DNA from: Liolophura sinensis
Lineage: Eukaryota > Mollusca > Polyplacophora > Chitonida > Chitonidae
DNA length: 64,000 nt
Assembly (NCBI RefSeq): GCF_032854445.1
Contig: NC_088300.1
Coordinates: 4,028,001-4,092,000 of the forward strand
Direction: 5' to 3'
Shown here: one piece after another, positions 12,701-27,700 of the stretch
Position numbering within the stretch: position 1 is the first letter of the stretch
Layout: the number at the start of each line of letters is the position of its first letter
The notes under the pieces: generated by a model
The model's database searches: none
What the model saw: only the letters and a program-made list of their open reading frames with translations
What the model was told of the DNA's origin: nothing
Position numbers and translations under genes: made by a program

Positions 12701-15700
12701 AGCCTTAATCAATCTAGGGCTACCTGGGAACAAAATTACGCTGGTAAAACCCCCGCTAGTGTACGAGGTATGTTGCTTTAATACTTTCAGGGGGTGGTGG
12801 TGGAGGTAGTGGGTGGGGTCATAGCGGTGTGATATAAAATCTTGCCTTTCAGCTTGGCCTTGAACAGGGAATTTGTGTGACACTGGTGTGATTGCTTGCA
12901 CAGACTGGCATTTCCTGACAGTCACTTACATTTAATTATCCTCCACCAATGTGATGTGCATATCTGGAAGCCTGTCACACATTGGTTACATACATTACTA
13001 AATCATCATTAACTTACTAAACATTGGTGGGTTACCTAGGGGAGTCACAATACTGACCACAAGTGTCTTTAAAGAACAATCAAATATGTCCTTTCATAGA
13101 ATGAATCTGTCTCCCACGGTAAAAGAACTAGAGTGAAATCAGTTCTCATTTTGAATTAAAGTGCAATTAGAATTTATGTTGAAATAGTTAATCTTTGATG
13201 GACTGTCTGTTCCCTTGTCTCCATTAATACAATGTTACAATACAACTTAAGATAAAAACACTTGTTAACTTGAGAAACTATGATTAATGATTGAACAAAA
13301 AATACAGACAATTCTTAATTGGCACTTATGTGATCCTTGTGTTAAGGTAACCTGTTTCAACAACCCAGAAATAGATGAGGCAGTGTTTGAGAGCCTGAAG
13401 TCCCTGGGTGTAGAGATCCACTCTGGGTATTACCTTTCCCAGTGGAACGATGGGCAGGGTGGAGAGGAGCTCACTTCTGCTTCCTTCACCTCAGCCGATG
13501 AGCCTCTGCGCCTTGATTGTGGGGTGAGTCACTGGACTTTATTCGAATGATGTCAAGTGAATAAATTGACTTTTCAATTTGAGCCTGTGTCTCAAGTGTT
13601 TGCCTTGACAGGATACTGTTTTCCTAAATATTTTCTGTTACCTGCAGGGAGTAATAAAAATGCAAAGCAAATGTACTGTGCTGAGAAAAAAAAACAAAAA
13701 AAAACATCAGATTGTTTATAGAGGATATATGTCGCTAAGAGGTAGGAGGTGTCTATCACTGAACATGTATTATTAAATCCTTGACTAAAGAGCTTGATTG
13801 TTGGAATTTGCATGCATGGAGCTAAAGCTGACTAACTTGTGGCTTTTATATCAGAAAGTTTAATTTTGAGGTACATGTATGTGACAAGGTTTGGTGAGTT
13901 CACCAGGGCTCTGCTAAGTTTTGTGGAACTCTCATAAACAATTACTTTCTTTTTTTGTGAACAGAATATTCTGTTTTTAGATTTTTAGATTTTTAACGCC
14001 AAGCTCTACTCATTATTACTGAATGACACATTTTGCCTCATTCTCATTTACGCGTACTCTTCCATTTTATAGACCACTTCAGAGTTTGTTTTTTTTTGTC
14101 AAATTTGATCAAGTTCTTATCAGAAAAAACTTAAGTGTTGTCATCAAAAATATTATTTTAAAGTTTTTATGTGTTTTGGAAAGTAAATTTTGACACACCG
14201 AACCTAAAGTGAAGTACAATAATTGTACTCAGGCAGATTGTGCCAGAGGTTCAATTGGGCCAATAAATGACCTAAAAGTTTGCCCAGAAATGTTTTTGAG
14301 GCAAACTAGTCATACAGTATTATTTTTTGTGGTGAAACTTTTTCCAGGTAGTGTGTCGTACTGCCTTCGAAGTAAACCTCAGACCACCTTTTTGAGATGA
14401 ACTCTTAGTTAGAATCAGCCAAGATCTGCAACTTAGTCATAGGTGAAATGTTAGGGCATTTACCGACTAGCTGTTGTCAAGCTCCTTCCAAATGATTAAT
14501 TTGACTTTTTCAGGCTTTCTTTGCATATTACAAGAAGGGAGTGGATGTTGAAGCTTTCAGAGGTAAATATGTAAAAATAGCAACACTGGTTAGTATATGC
14601 CACGGAGGATGCAACCAGTGAGCACAAAGATAACACTCACATGCTACTTAATATTTCTGTGAAATTAAAGGACTTACAAAACACTGTGACACTGTGTTCA
14701 TGAAAGTTTATTCATCATTTACCATGTAGTTTGTATTTTTGAGATTTTTCATTGTCCCAGCCTGAAAACCGTGTACAAACAGAATATTTTGAGACAGTGC
14801 TTACTCACATCCAAGCAACCCAAGTAAATACTGATATGTAATAAGTACATGTACTGATCAAATGTTGATAAGGATAACTTGTCAGTCACAAAAACACCCT
14901 ACGTTGATATGCCTGACCCACAACCTGAACATGGAAGTAACCATAGCAGTGGTGTTACCTAGTGCTCATGGGGAGGGTGTAGCAGGACTACATGTAATGC
15001 ATCAATTATAAACATATATAATTGCATTTGTCTATGTAAAAATAAGCATGTGTCATGTGTGGAGTGCGTGATATGTCGTAATACATTTCATATGTATGTA
15101 TGTGTTTTCTGGTCACATGTGTTGATTCAGGTTTTGTTTTCCTTTGCAACAGCAATCAATGATGCCTGTTTGGTATTTGATGGGAAGCTTGTCATTGACA
15201 CTGGTTTCCATACCAATGACCTTTCAATTCGTGGAGCAGGCCCTCTGACTAAATTCCAGCGCCGTTATCATGCCGATCAATGGACACATGCTAATTTCAA
15301 TTCCAAGGAAGTTGGTATTGCTGTAAGTAGCTGTTTGAATTGTTTGCTTTCTATTACCATATGAGTTATATGAACATAACCCATAGTTATCCCTTTGTAA
15401 TATTACAAATGTGAAGTTTATGGCAAAAACAAAAAAAAGAGGAAATCAAGGAGACTAACATAAAATCTAGTACTATTTAAAAGGTTAGTGCATTCATGCA
15501 AGTGGAACACCTGGACCTTTTCAATTACACCTTTTTCAATTATCATTCCTTTGTGAAAAGTAATAGATTGAACAGTGCTTTGATAAGATAGATGTATGTG
15601 TGAGATTCAGTGTTTCTGATATACATATCCAGCTCTTGATGTAGAACACTGGCACCTTGTTCCATCAGAGAACAAGGCCTTGCCTCTGGTTTACGGTAAC

Positions 15701-18700
15701 ATTTTACACTTCAGCAACTTATCAGTTTGTGACTAATGTGACCAAGATTTGTTTTTCTCTTACACTTATCACAAACTGGACCATACATTTCAGGACATAC
15801 ATATAACTGCCATTAACGGATAAAGGAGAGTTGATGATATGATATGCACATGAATCAACCCATGAATTCGACCATTGAGGCTTTAGATATGGATCAGTGG
15901 GTGGGATTATGCTACAGGTGGGGTCTCAAAGAAGTTACCTATACAGCATATTGTGAAAAACTAGACACCTTAATAACATAGAGTTTGTAAAAAATAAGTG
16001 AACTTTGTGCTTAAATATTATAATGTGTAGCATTTGTTTGAATTTGTTTTCTGCTATATTTTACATGTCCATGTAGTAAGGTATTATTTGTGTACCTGAC
16101 TGGAATGGTAGGCATCTTAAATCAAAGGATAGACTTTGTGGGATTTCTGGTGAGTTGAACCTAAAAATATAACTTAAAATGAGAGTAAACAAGAAATGGA
16201 GGTCAAGCCAATGAAAGACCACTGGAAACTAGTTTTTCACTTTTTAGACTGACTAAAATGCAGTCAAATGTTAGAATTCTGTGGTTGACTTTATAAACAA
16301 GTTTAGGCGTCAACACAAACCTTCATTCTAATTTGGAAATTTCTTGTTTATGTGCATTGGTAGACATTAAACTAAATTTCACACAAGAAAAGGTTCAAAT
16401 ACAAGTTGAAAAACATTTTACTGGCATCTATAAACATTATCACTGTGATTCATAAAGGCAAAACCTGCCACAGAATTCAAGCATTTAACAGCATTTCTTT
16501 GGTCAGAAGAAATCCATGTATGAAGAAAAGATGAATGCCTTGCTTATAATTTTGCATGATCTTTCCACTGATGCTCGCTCCCCCCACCAAAACCCCCACC
16601 ACCACCCCCTACTGATGCTTACTTTTTTTTGTAACTAAATAAAAATAAGGCAGATGGTGCCTGTAAATGACCTAAACTGTTTATTCTACATTGAAAATGT
16701 GAGTTCCAACATCAAAAGCAATATTTCATGACTTTCATTTGCCTCAAAACATTTGTTGTTAGCAGGAAAAAACCACTAGTTGTTGATGTTGATTATAAAC
16801 ATTTAATCTGGATTTTAGAACTACATTTGTGCTGATAACATATAGAAAACAATACCTGCTATTTTTGTAAACATTATACATTACACTTTTGTATTTAAAA
16901 AATGTTGTATGTTATGTGCGAAAATGTTGTTTGTGAAAATGTGAATGTCTTTGCCGCTATCATTTATATAATATACAAATGCCCATATACATGTGTATGT
17001 ATATATCTATATATATACATAGTCATGTGTCCAATCAGTAAATTAAATTATGACTTTCACCTTGTATATCAGGCAACTTTTGTAATGCCAGTATCGTTTG
17101 TTTCATGGTGGTCAAAAACACTACCATCAGAATCATTATCCATGTCAAATGTCTCATTGTGCTGACCAACAATTGTGCTGACCAATTTTTTGTTGCCACT
17201 TGCCTCTTCTGGCTCTTCTGAGTTTGAACTGTCCGGCAGACTCTTGCCGCCATTGATTATGCCCAGGGAAAGAGAAGTGTTCCCCGTTTTACACAAGGGA
17301 TTTTTGATCTCGATGCCATCAGCTGATGCTACAGCATTGTCATTGGTGAAATCATTTGAGTCATTCCTTGTCACAGTAAAAATGTCATCAGTTGCTGCAT
17401 GAGCTGCACGCCTGGTCCAACCACGACATAAACAAATGTCTTTAAAAGCTAGTCTAAATAAGGTATTGCAGTAGGCATAGAGTAGGGGATTGAAGGCAGA
17501 GTTGGCATGGCTGAGGATGATGGCTGCCAACAAGAGTTGATACGGCTGTGGACATTTGTCTCCACAAAGTAATGATATGGAGTTCATGATATGAAGCGGA
17601 AGCCAACATATGGCAAAGAATCCAAGAATCAGTGCCAAGCTTTTGGCTGCTTTAATCTCTTTGATTATTTGGCGCTCTTTCCTGTCTTTGCTTCTGTTGA
17701 GTTGCAGTGATGCAATTTGTCTCATCTGCTTCCGTACAATATGAAAAATGTAACCATAAAATCCTAACATTATCACCAAGGGAAGCAAGATACAGAGGAA
17801 AAAGTTAAAGTACACCATAAATTTCATGTCAATCACATCAGTAAAAGCACAATGTGTCTGCGTTGGTGGATACAGGTTCCATCCCATAATTGGCACAAGT
17901 CCTATCAGAATACTCAGAAGCCATGTGACAATTATAAGCTTGATGGCATTAGTAGAAGTGAAGTAAGTCTCGTATGCATATGGATACTTTATTGCCATGA
18001 ATCGTTCTATGGCAATGGCAAGCAGGCTGAAGACAGAACTTTGTGTGAAGAGAATCACTATTGAATTGACAAAGACACATCCATAGAAGTTGTTCTTGGG
18101 AAGACCATTGTAGCTTGCAATAGCACTTGGAATGGCCACAACAGCAACAAATAAATCTGCAGTTGCCAGACTGACAATAAACAAGTTTGTAACTGTCCGT
18201 AGTCGCCGGTTTATTGCCACAGCCCAGAGAACTAAGACATTGCCCAGTAGTGAAGCAACTGCAATGAGAACTTCCAGGGTGATGTAGACTATTGATGTTG
18301 TATCCATTACCTTGTAGTCAGAGACTCACTTCACAATAGGTTTGCCTTTTCTAAGATCATGGCCATTGTCTCCTGCTACTTCTGATTCATATTTTCTGGC
18401 TTCCATTCCTGATACTAATGCAAGCTGTACTTGTAATCAATGGTATAATCTGTGATCCGTTGATTTGGTTCAAGGTTTAGACTCCCACTGCATTTTCTCC
18501 TACATTGTGTTTTGATCTGAAACTGGACTCAGTTCAGAAATAATGACTGTGAACTGATCAATTCTGATTACGGAGTTCATGAAATCCTCTATCATTCCTT
18601 AACATTCTGTGACAAGAAGTGATGTGATTTTCTCTTTCTGGACAGTTACAGGTGAAAAGTCGACGTGCATTTGATTAAAATCCTTTGGGTCCACTGCTCT

Positions 18701-21700
18701 ATCCTTGTGGTACTGTCAAGCATCTTTTTCTTGAGTAAGATTAGGGAGATGTTGGCCCAAGCTGACAATGTAGGTGTGCCCTCGGGCACTCGTGTCCTTC
18801 TCTTCCAGGTCTCGTCTCTGTATCATCGCCCTCACCTTGTCACTGGACCATCTATCTTTTCAAACGTCACTGTATACACGAGAAAAAAACCAAGCGTCAA
18901 TAAATTTAAAGTTGATAAAAGATTATGTTTCAAGTGAGATCGATATGACAGGCAGAGAATGGCAGAAATCAATGGCTTAGAACTATTAAAGTAGACAGTG
19001 ACATTGTAAACAGCTGGTTCATTCAGATAGCTGTCGTGGCCTATTGAGATGGCACAAGTACATGTACTGCACACTTGTTTGCTGTTAACATGGTGAGGAA
19101 ACAAGGTAACCCCATCACAAAACCTGAACAGCTAGGCCACCTATAGTGAATCTATAACCTAAGATAAATTAGACCATGTTCTATAGTTGATGAATAGCTT
19201 TTAACATTGAATCTGAGGTATAAAAGTGCAGAGATACCACATCAATAGTGTATCACTACATGTAATTTACCTTTTCCTTGAAAGGACATCAATCTCCGGC
19301 CATACATGGGAAGGTCTGGCAGCAACCTGCAGATGGTCATGGGTTTCCCCCCCAGGCTCTGCCCGGTTTCCTCCCACCATAATGCTGGCCGCCGTTGTAT
19401 AAGTGAAATATTCTTGAGTATGGCGTAAAACACCAATCAAATAAATAAATAAATGAAAGGACACCAAAGACAAGGTAATGGGTTTGGAGTTACACCTTAT
19501 GGTTTGAGCTACATGTAACCGAACATGAATATATCTGGGTAAAACTGCTTTCTTTTAAGATGTTTCATGAGTGTATTGGTAAGGTTCGTTGAGAGGAATT
19601 AAAATGGATAGCCTTTTGAATGTTAGGTACATGTGGGTGGATTGATCCTGATCCTGAAGCTTGAAGAGAGTACAATGATGTCCATAGCTATAGAACTACA
19701 CTAAGTCACCTAAAATTCCACCTCACAAAAACAGCATTTTTAGAAGCAGATGTCACGGAATGTTACTTTTGGTGATGAAACTTAAACTTTTATCCACCAG
19801 GCTATCATCCCATCTTCCAAAGTAATCTCTAAACAAAACAAAACAAAAAAAAACAAGAACCCCCCCCCCCCCCCCCCAGGAAATTTAGCAAATTAATATG
19901 CACTCTTTAACAGACAATGTGAAGAATATTTGGAATGATAAACTTGTTATGGACCAATATTTCATTTTTGCATCAATTAAAGTTAATAGCCGAAGCATGT
20001 TCGTAGCAGGTGTCTGTCAAGTTGAAATAGTTGAACATTGTTCCTCTGACATGTTTAGATCTTACTACTTGTGCAGTGACAGTTGTGCAGAAAGTGTTCC
20101 TACACCTGTTCTACAGCCTGACTGCTGTTAAGTCCAACGCATACAGATCTAGCCTTCAGATAACAGATAGGATTTCATAATGAACAGGCTCTAAATTAAT
20201 GTAGGGCAGAATATTAATGCTACTGCCAACAAATGCTGAGTTTCAAAAGGTAAAAGTGTTGTCTTATGAGGGGGAAAGGGAAAATTAAACAAACTTCTGC
20301 CCAGTTTTGAATGATGTAGAAACTTTGAGTGAAATGCAGTGAAAATGTAAATTACAAGTTGGTTTCATATTTATTTTCACTCAAAACACAACCAGAACCA
20401 AAATTGGGAATACATATTCTGAGTCTGAAAAAATAGGATGTCTTTCCATTCACAAAAGAGAAAAAAAAAGAAAAAGAGAAAGAAAGCATGAAAGCAATCG
20501 ATGTGGAAGCCACTTACCTGGGATCTGGGCAAGATGTCAGTATTGCTGAAGTGTTGAGCTGGAAGAGCTGGGCAGATCTGAGTACACTGTGCAGGTGTGA
20601 GCACATAAACAAATAACTACAGCCGTTATTGTCCTCTGATCAACCAATGTATGCTGTACAGCAGAAAGGCTGGCCATGTATACCTGAGGAGAGATCACAT
20701 GACCATACAATTAGAAACATTTCATAGCTGTATTTACTACAAGAGGGCGCTGCCTTGACTCTCAACTATGGAAGTTTCATTGATTATGGATGTATGTGAT
20801 TTCCTCTCTTAAAAACTAATTGAAGGCAATTTTGGTTTTTACGTTGCAATAAATACTTCTTACGTTGATTTTGATGAAGAAACAGTATTTGGCATGAAAG
20901 TGGATCATTCTTCGTCCTGGATGATTTGGAAGTTTATATCAAGATGAAAAGGTTGTAATATATCTGAAATCAATAATTAGCATGTCAAGATAGGACTTGA
21001 ATTGTGTTTAAATAATTTATGTAATGTTATAATGTGATATTCAGCTAACCCTTCTACACAGGTATTCTGTATATTTATAATTTGCACTGTGTTTTGAATC
21101 AGTAGAGCCACACCCAACTTTATAATATGCAAATGTAGCCCTTTAAATGTATATACCTGTGCAGCATGAAATTATTCTTTGCAAACTTCCACTTCAATTT
21201 TTTTATCAGATTTACTAACAATACATGCAATTTGTGGCAGGCCCAGTATGCAATTTTGTGCATTTTCCCATGGATACATAATTGATATATGTGATGTACA
21301 TGAAATAGTATCTGTGAACAGATTCTATATGTATATTTGTTAGTTTAAGACTGGTGTGTTATAATAACCTTTACATTCCAACACAGGCTTTCCAGAACAG
21401 TTATTGTCACTGTCTTCACCTGTAAATTCGGGTAATATCCAAAGATTCTCATACAGATTTACTACAGATTGTGAAATAATTACAGTATTCGAGAAAAGTT
21501 ATTGAATAGTTCTCCTACATGTGTGTTATTTGCTTGACCTTGTTTCAAGGATGGGAGGCTCTCAGACATTATGTCTACTGTGCCCATCTTTTTCTACACT
21601 CTAGATAATGCTGTAGGGTAATTATTGAGTATTGGTATGTATATTTATGGCAAAGATGGACACGCACCAGTACTGCTCTGTGTGGATTACACTGTGCTGT

Positions 21701-24700
21701 ACAGGTACATGTATGATCTATCTGTACGCCTCTATTTTTACATTAGGGGACAAATCCACGTGTACACATAAAACCTCACACACCACTGAATTCTGACTGA
21801 ATGTCCCTGCCCTCCTGGGCTAGAATAAGTACAAACAGCTGATGGCTTTAAATGTGGCTTAATTTCTATGTTCTCTGAGAACTTGAGGAGCTCAAAACAT
21901 ATTAACTGGCTTAAATAAACTTATTTCATATTTCCTGTCATCCTGACTCTAGCACATTGTCAGGGAGATTTTATGCACAAGTGCTATGTCATTTATACAT
22001 TTACATGTATATTCAGAAGTTTCTAAATAAGCTGATGAGTTTTTTTTTTATTTATCAGAACTTACCTTTACATGAAATTTATAGTGTTTATCAAGCACAC
22101 GTATGTATCTTTCTGCTAAGATGTTTTCACTTACCTGCCATAGTTACAGTATGTACCTGGTGTATGTGTGAGTTATGGGCCGAGTAGTTGTCAGCTTACC
22201 TGTATTCCCCTGAACGGAGAGTTGCTGGGCTAATCAGTGAAGAAGAGTAAGCTGTCCTCTTGCTGTGCCCTGCCTTCGTGTATAGGGGTATGTCACATCC
22301 ACCTAGAGAAGTTATTCTTATGGTTAGTGACAAGAATGCTCATTAACACAACTGTACTTGTATTTTGAGAAAGCCAGAGAGATAATCTCTTGATGCTAGC
22401 AGCACTCAGATGCCTTAGTCTCTATGACTAAGCCTTCAGGCAGGAAATACACGGACCATTGGTCACCAGTGAAATGTACTAGTAATGCCAGTTGAGTTGG
22501 CCACTTGAATGTATATATATATATATAACTCTGAGTTGTTGATGTCCGGCCGCACCAGCTGTTCATAGTGACATGCTGTTGTCTTGTATTATGTCATTGG
22601 TAGACACATGTCATACAGGTTAATTGAAGCCCTGGGTTTTACATGCATGTAAGGCATTTAAGTTTGTAAGTGGGCAGTGGCTATTGACCGTACCCAAACA
22701 CAGTGTTATGTTCACTCATGTATATGCTCTCTCTGGCTACACAAGTCATGAACTCATCAACCACCTGCTATATGTCTGCACTTCTTCTTGATATCTGTAC
22801 TCCTCCACATGATGTCTACTTTTTTAATTCTCACCCCCACATGTGTGCATGTAAAGTCATGAGAAATTTGCATAGTGATGTGTGGTTAATTACCCATCTG
22901 ATTACATCCACTCCTAGTCCATACACTTAAGGCAGAGCTTTAGACCTGTATATTATGAAGGCCAGAGTCTTGTTTGCTCACCTGTGTTCAGTTTGACTTT
23001 GTGATTTCTGTCAAAGTAAATTATTTTAACTATTATCTGTTTAGAGACAGAAAATAGATCACAGTCATTATGACCATCACATCATACCAGTTGAAAGGCA
23101 CATTGAGCATATTTGTGTACGTAATTGATTAAATTACTGTCTGTTAACTGTGGACGTGTGTGGTGCTCGTATGTGTTGTGTTCTGAAATGGTAAGAGGTG
23201 GAGACAGGTTGTCGGTGTGTATATCCTATCCTGAAATAGAGCAGGAAGTAGTGGTTGTATGAATGACTAGTCATGAAACAATAAGAGAGGTAGCTGCATG
23301 CAGGTTTTACCTATCCTATTCTAAAATAGAGGCTTCAGTGAACAGGTTGTATATGCAGTATGCGTATGAAAATAATTAAGGATGTATAATGCTTGTGTGT
23401 AGATTTTAAACAGTGAGGACAGTTTATGTAGAATTATCCAGAACTAATTTATAGGTATGTGTAATTGTTGTGTGTGTGTGTGTTACTCTGAAATACTAAG
23501 GGATGTGGAATGGTTGTGTTTATCTTGTCCTGAAATATTTAGGGGTTTGGAAATGTTGTGTGTGTCCTACCCTATAATACAGTACAGCTCAGGCTAAACG
23601 TCAAAACAAGGCAGGAGATTAGCACGGTGTTAAATGTCTTGTAGAGAGTTTGATTTTTTTTTTTTTTTTTGTTTTTTTGATTGGTGTTTTACGCCGTACT
23701 CAAGAATATTTCACTTATACGACGGCGGTCAACATTATGGTGGGTGGAAACCGGGCACAGCCCGGGGGAAACCCACGACCATCCGCAGGTTGCTGACAGA
23801 CCTTCCCACGTACGGCCGGAGAGGAAGGCAGCATGAGCTGGTCTTGAACTCACAGCGACCGCATTGGTGAGAGGCTTCTGGGTCATTGCGCTGCGCTAGC
23901 GCGCTAACCGACTGAGCCACGGAGGCCCCTGTAGAGAGTTTGTAGAAGGCCTGTGGTCAGTGATCTGTCCATTGTGACTGATCACACACACATGGCTGAG
24001 CATTCATACGCCTGTGCCTAAAAAGATGGATAAATATCTTTCGTTTCTTCCATAGAAGGTTTTCCTTGTTGTGGGAGTCATTTGCCAGTGAAAAATTATC
24101 AGCCATTCATTGATTTAGAAAACCAAATCGACGCTTTGACACTGACAGTCCATGCGACAACAACAGCACAGTAGTGGTAAAAAATATGATACAGGGTAAG
24201 TTATATTTTGTCTACATAACTGTGGAGAATTTGTAGTTGGTACAAAACTGTGCAGGAAATGCCCCCACTTAGGAAACACATGAAGAAAAAAAAACAATGA
24301 TCTCTCAATGCAGTAATCTGAATACATGACGTTATTTAGATGTTACCTTTATACAAATGCGACAAATGATAAGACATGAGTGTGAAGGATCACGCAAAGG
24401 CACAGCCACAGCCACAGGAGACTGCTGTCTGCCTGTGTCAGGGAGAGGTCCTAGACAGAAAGTATGCTGTTGCACTTGCTTTATTCACAAGAAATTGTTT
24501 TGTTATGAGAAATTTATGGGAAGATTTAGCCAGTTTACTATAAAATATCTGTTGCATGGCTCTATATGGCATAATATAAATGTATATCAAAGTTAGTGTG
24601 CTGTCTGTCAACACCAATCGATGACTTTGATTGCATATGTACTCCCTTGTTGATCAAGTTGATTTTGTTATGCAGAGGTAGGTTACTTATTGCAAGATAA

Positions 24701-27700
24701 TCTTTCCTCTTTTCATGGCTAGTATATGTTCAAATAGCTGAAACAGAGGGATTGCATCTTAGTGTGCAAACTAGGATATGTCTGTAGACAGAACTATATT
24801 CACACCTTCCCATGATAATCCTGCACTCTTCAGCAGATCTCAGACACAGCCTAGTAGAGGGTTTGTCATGTGCCATTGGAGCATTATGCAGTATCTCGGA
24901 GTGCGATACAAGCGTTAACAATTGACTTTTAACCTCAGATGTCGTGTACTTTGGGATGTGGAATGGTTGTGTTTATCTTATTCTAAATACTTAGGGATGT
25001 GGAATTGTGCGTATCTGACCCCAAAATATTTAGGGATGTGGAATTGTGTGTATCTTACCCCAAAATACTTAGGGACGTGGAATGGTTGTGTGTATCTTGT
25101 CCTAAAATACTTAGGGACGTGGAATGGTTGTGTGTATCTTGTCCTAAAATACTAAGGGAAGTGTAATGGTTGTGTGCATCGCATTTTGAAATACTAAGGG
25201 ATGTGGAATGGCTGTTTTGTTCTAAAATACTTAGCGATGTGGAATGGCTGTGTTTATCTTATCCAAAAATACTTAAGAATGTAGAATGGCTGTGTTTATT
25301 TTATCTTAAAATACTAAGGGATGTGGAGTGGTTGTGGGTATCTTGTCCTAAAATACTTATGAATGGGGAATGGCTGTGTTTATCTTATCCAGAAATACTT
25401 ATGAATAGGGAATGGCTGTGTTTATTTTATCGTAAAAGACTTAATGATATGGAATTTTTGTGGGTATCTTTTTTCTAAAATACTTAGGGCATGTGCAATG
25501 GTTGTGTGCATTATATTCTAAAATAGAATAATGTATGTTATCCTGAACGCAGTATGTACATGTAGGTGTAATTTGCGTGTGTATCTTATACTAAACTTAT
25601 AAGGAAAAATGAAAGTGTCTTATGCTATAAGCATTAAGCAAGGTGTCTAGCAATAGGTATGTCTATCTTACCCTGTATTATTAGACATAGGATAGCTTTG
25701 TCTTATCCTTTATAAATAATAAGGATGTATCTGATTCTAAAATAACTAGTAACATGAAATAGTTGTATATAAGGGCCGTGGAATAGTTATCTGGGCCCAG
25801 TTTCCCAATGATGTGGTACATGTACAATAATTGTACATATATGGCAATGGTACGGAAATAGTGACTTACAGAATGACGTATGACAAATGGGCGATAAAAA
25901 AATGTTGTATGTCGCTTTGTGAAACTGGGCCCTGGTTTTTAAGAAATCAGGCCCTCTGACTATCAGCTCTCCTCCCTGATGTTTCATTCATGGATCTGAT
26001 TGTAAAATAATTGAAGGCATGGAATAGTTGTATGTGTGTGATCCTGTAAAAACAGTAATGCAGCAGAGGTGGTTACAGAGATTTAATCAATACCTGTGCT
26101 AGTACATACTTGTGATAAGTTAATCTTTGTATAGGGTAAAGTTAAAACTACAGACATTGGAAGTGAGCAGGTCCGATGGCTAAACCTGAGACTGCTGATG
26201 GAAGGATCCTGCGCACATATTGACACAACAAATTGAACTTATTGATGGCTAATTATATCTGAGAGGTAACATGGTTAGTCAATTTGAGGAGCAGTTAGCT
26301 GGTGAAGCGTTGAAATGTCAGCACAGTGGAGTTGCCAGCTGGGTGTGCATTGTGTGGCCTGTTCACTGAGGCTGATTAATGCACCCACATCACTGCTCAC
26401 AGCCATTTACTTACCCTCCTCTGTATCACTGACATTACCTTTGACATGTTACAGATACAATTACAGCTGTTAGCGCAGCCCGAGCCATAGCACAGGTTGG
26501 CTAATTTGCAGGATCATTAATGCAAACACTCACACGTCAACAGTTTCTCTTAACTATCGGAAGTTTGTTGTGTCTAAATTATCTCAATTTAATGGACACT
26601 TTTAACAACCATGCAAACATTTCTTTGTTTTACCCCTTGGCTGACTGTCTATTGGGACCATTGTCATTATCTTGTCTGTCTGACCACTGCTGTTTCAGCC
26701 ACCACATATAGGATGTGTTACCTTTCCATGTAAATGAACAAGTGTGGACCCACATACTTTGCCTCATTCAAAACAACACACACACAAAAGAAAAAAATCA
26801 TTTGCATCCACCACTGAAACCAATATTTCTGAAACATTCTGAGAGAACTATGGGGTGTAGAGAAATAATTTGCATAGTTTTATGAAGATTGAATCTTTAA
26901 TGACATGAGCAAATCATTTTAGCATCATTTTCATGCATCATTTATTGCATGCATAAATTCCACTGAAAAGAGCGCTTTAGTGGTTGAAAAGATTGAAGAT
27001 TTTCAGATGTCCTTGAGATTACTCTACACAAATAAGATCAAAATATTCAGTGTTAGAACCCAAAATTTTATAAATTATTGTAATTCATTATGCTATAGAT
27101 TTATTTTTTTAGAAACCTAAAAAGCAAACAGCCCTGTAGAGAAAAGGTGTCCTTGTATTCATCTTCACATAGAGGGATATTGTGTGTAATACCAGCATAA
27201 CTGTAAATAATTGTTTTTTTTTTTCTGTTTAGGTTTTATTTTTTAGAGCCAGTAATTGATCACTGATCTGAATGGTTTTAAATTTCTACACATAATCTTG
27301 GGCGTCAACCTAACACCTGTGTTAGAACTTTTCTCTGTTCATGCCACAAGAATGCAGTGTCTGGAAGCGCGCATTTAGCACTTAGGAGATGTGTATACAT
27401 TCCAGTACACATTTAATGCTAACTTTATAGATTTCTGGACATCCCAGACATGTTGAATACAAGACTGAGTTACACATCACCAGGTATTGCTAGAGCAAGC
27501 CATTGTCCTTGTCCCAGAGCTATAGGAAGCATCACCTACATGTGTCCACATGCACACGTACTGACATAGGCCTGTTTCAAATCTAGAAGTTTATCCGTTT
27601 GTGCAGTTTTCTTCGTTCCAAACCCTTGTGGTTCTGTAAATGCCTCCTTAACATTCACCCATAGCTGACAAAAGACTTTTTTGTCCCTGTGATTTTTCCC

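Larger units (their letters stand above)
12768..15152 (+). other. CFAP61 introns around window exons 7 and 8
   Basis: Three introns (12768-13346, 13524-14513, 14563-15152) separated by short exons. AT-rich, with TACATGTA palindromes near 13873, 14849 and 14991. No gene or repeat array recognised. Confidence 0.5.

Noticed and set aside
24922-25478. Repeat protein with [10 protein letters not shown]-like 14-residue units
   Set aside because: Produced by the 42-bp minisatellite, whose length is a multiple of 3; no domain and strong decay.
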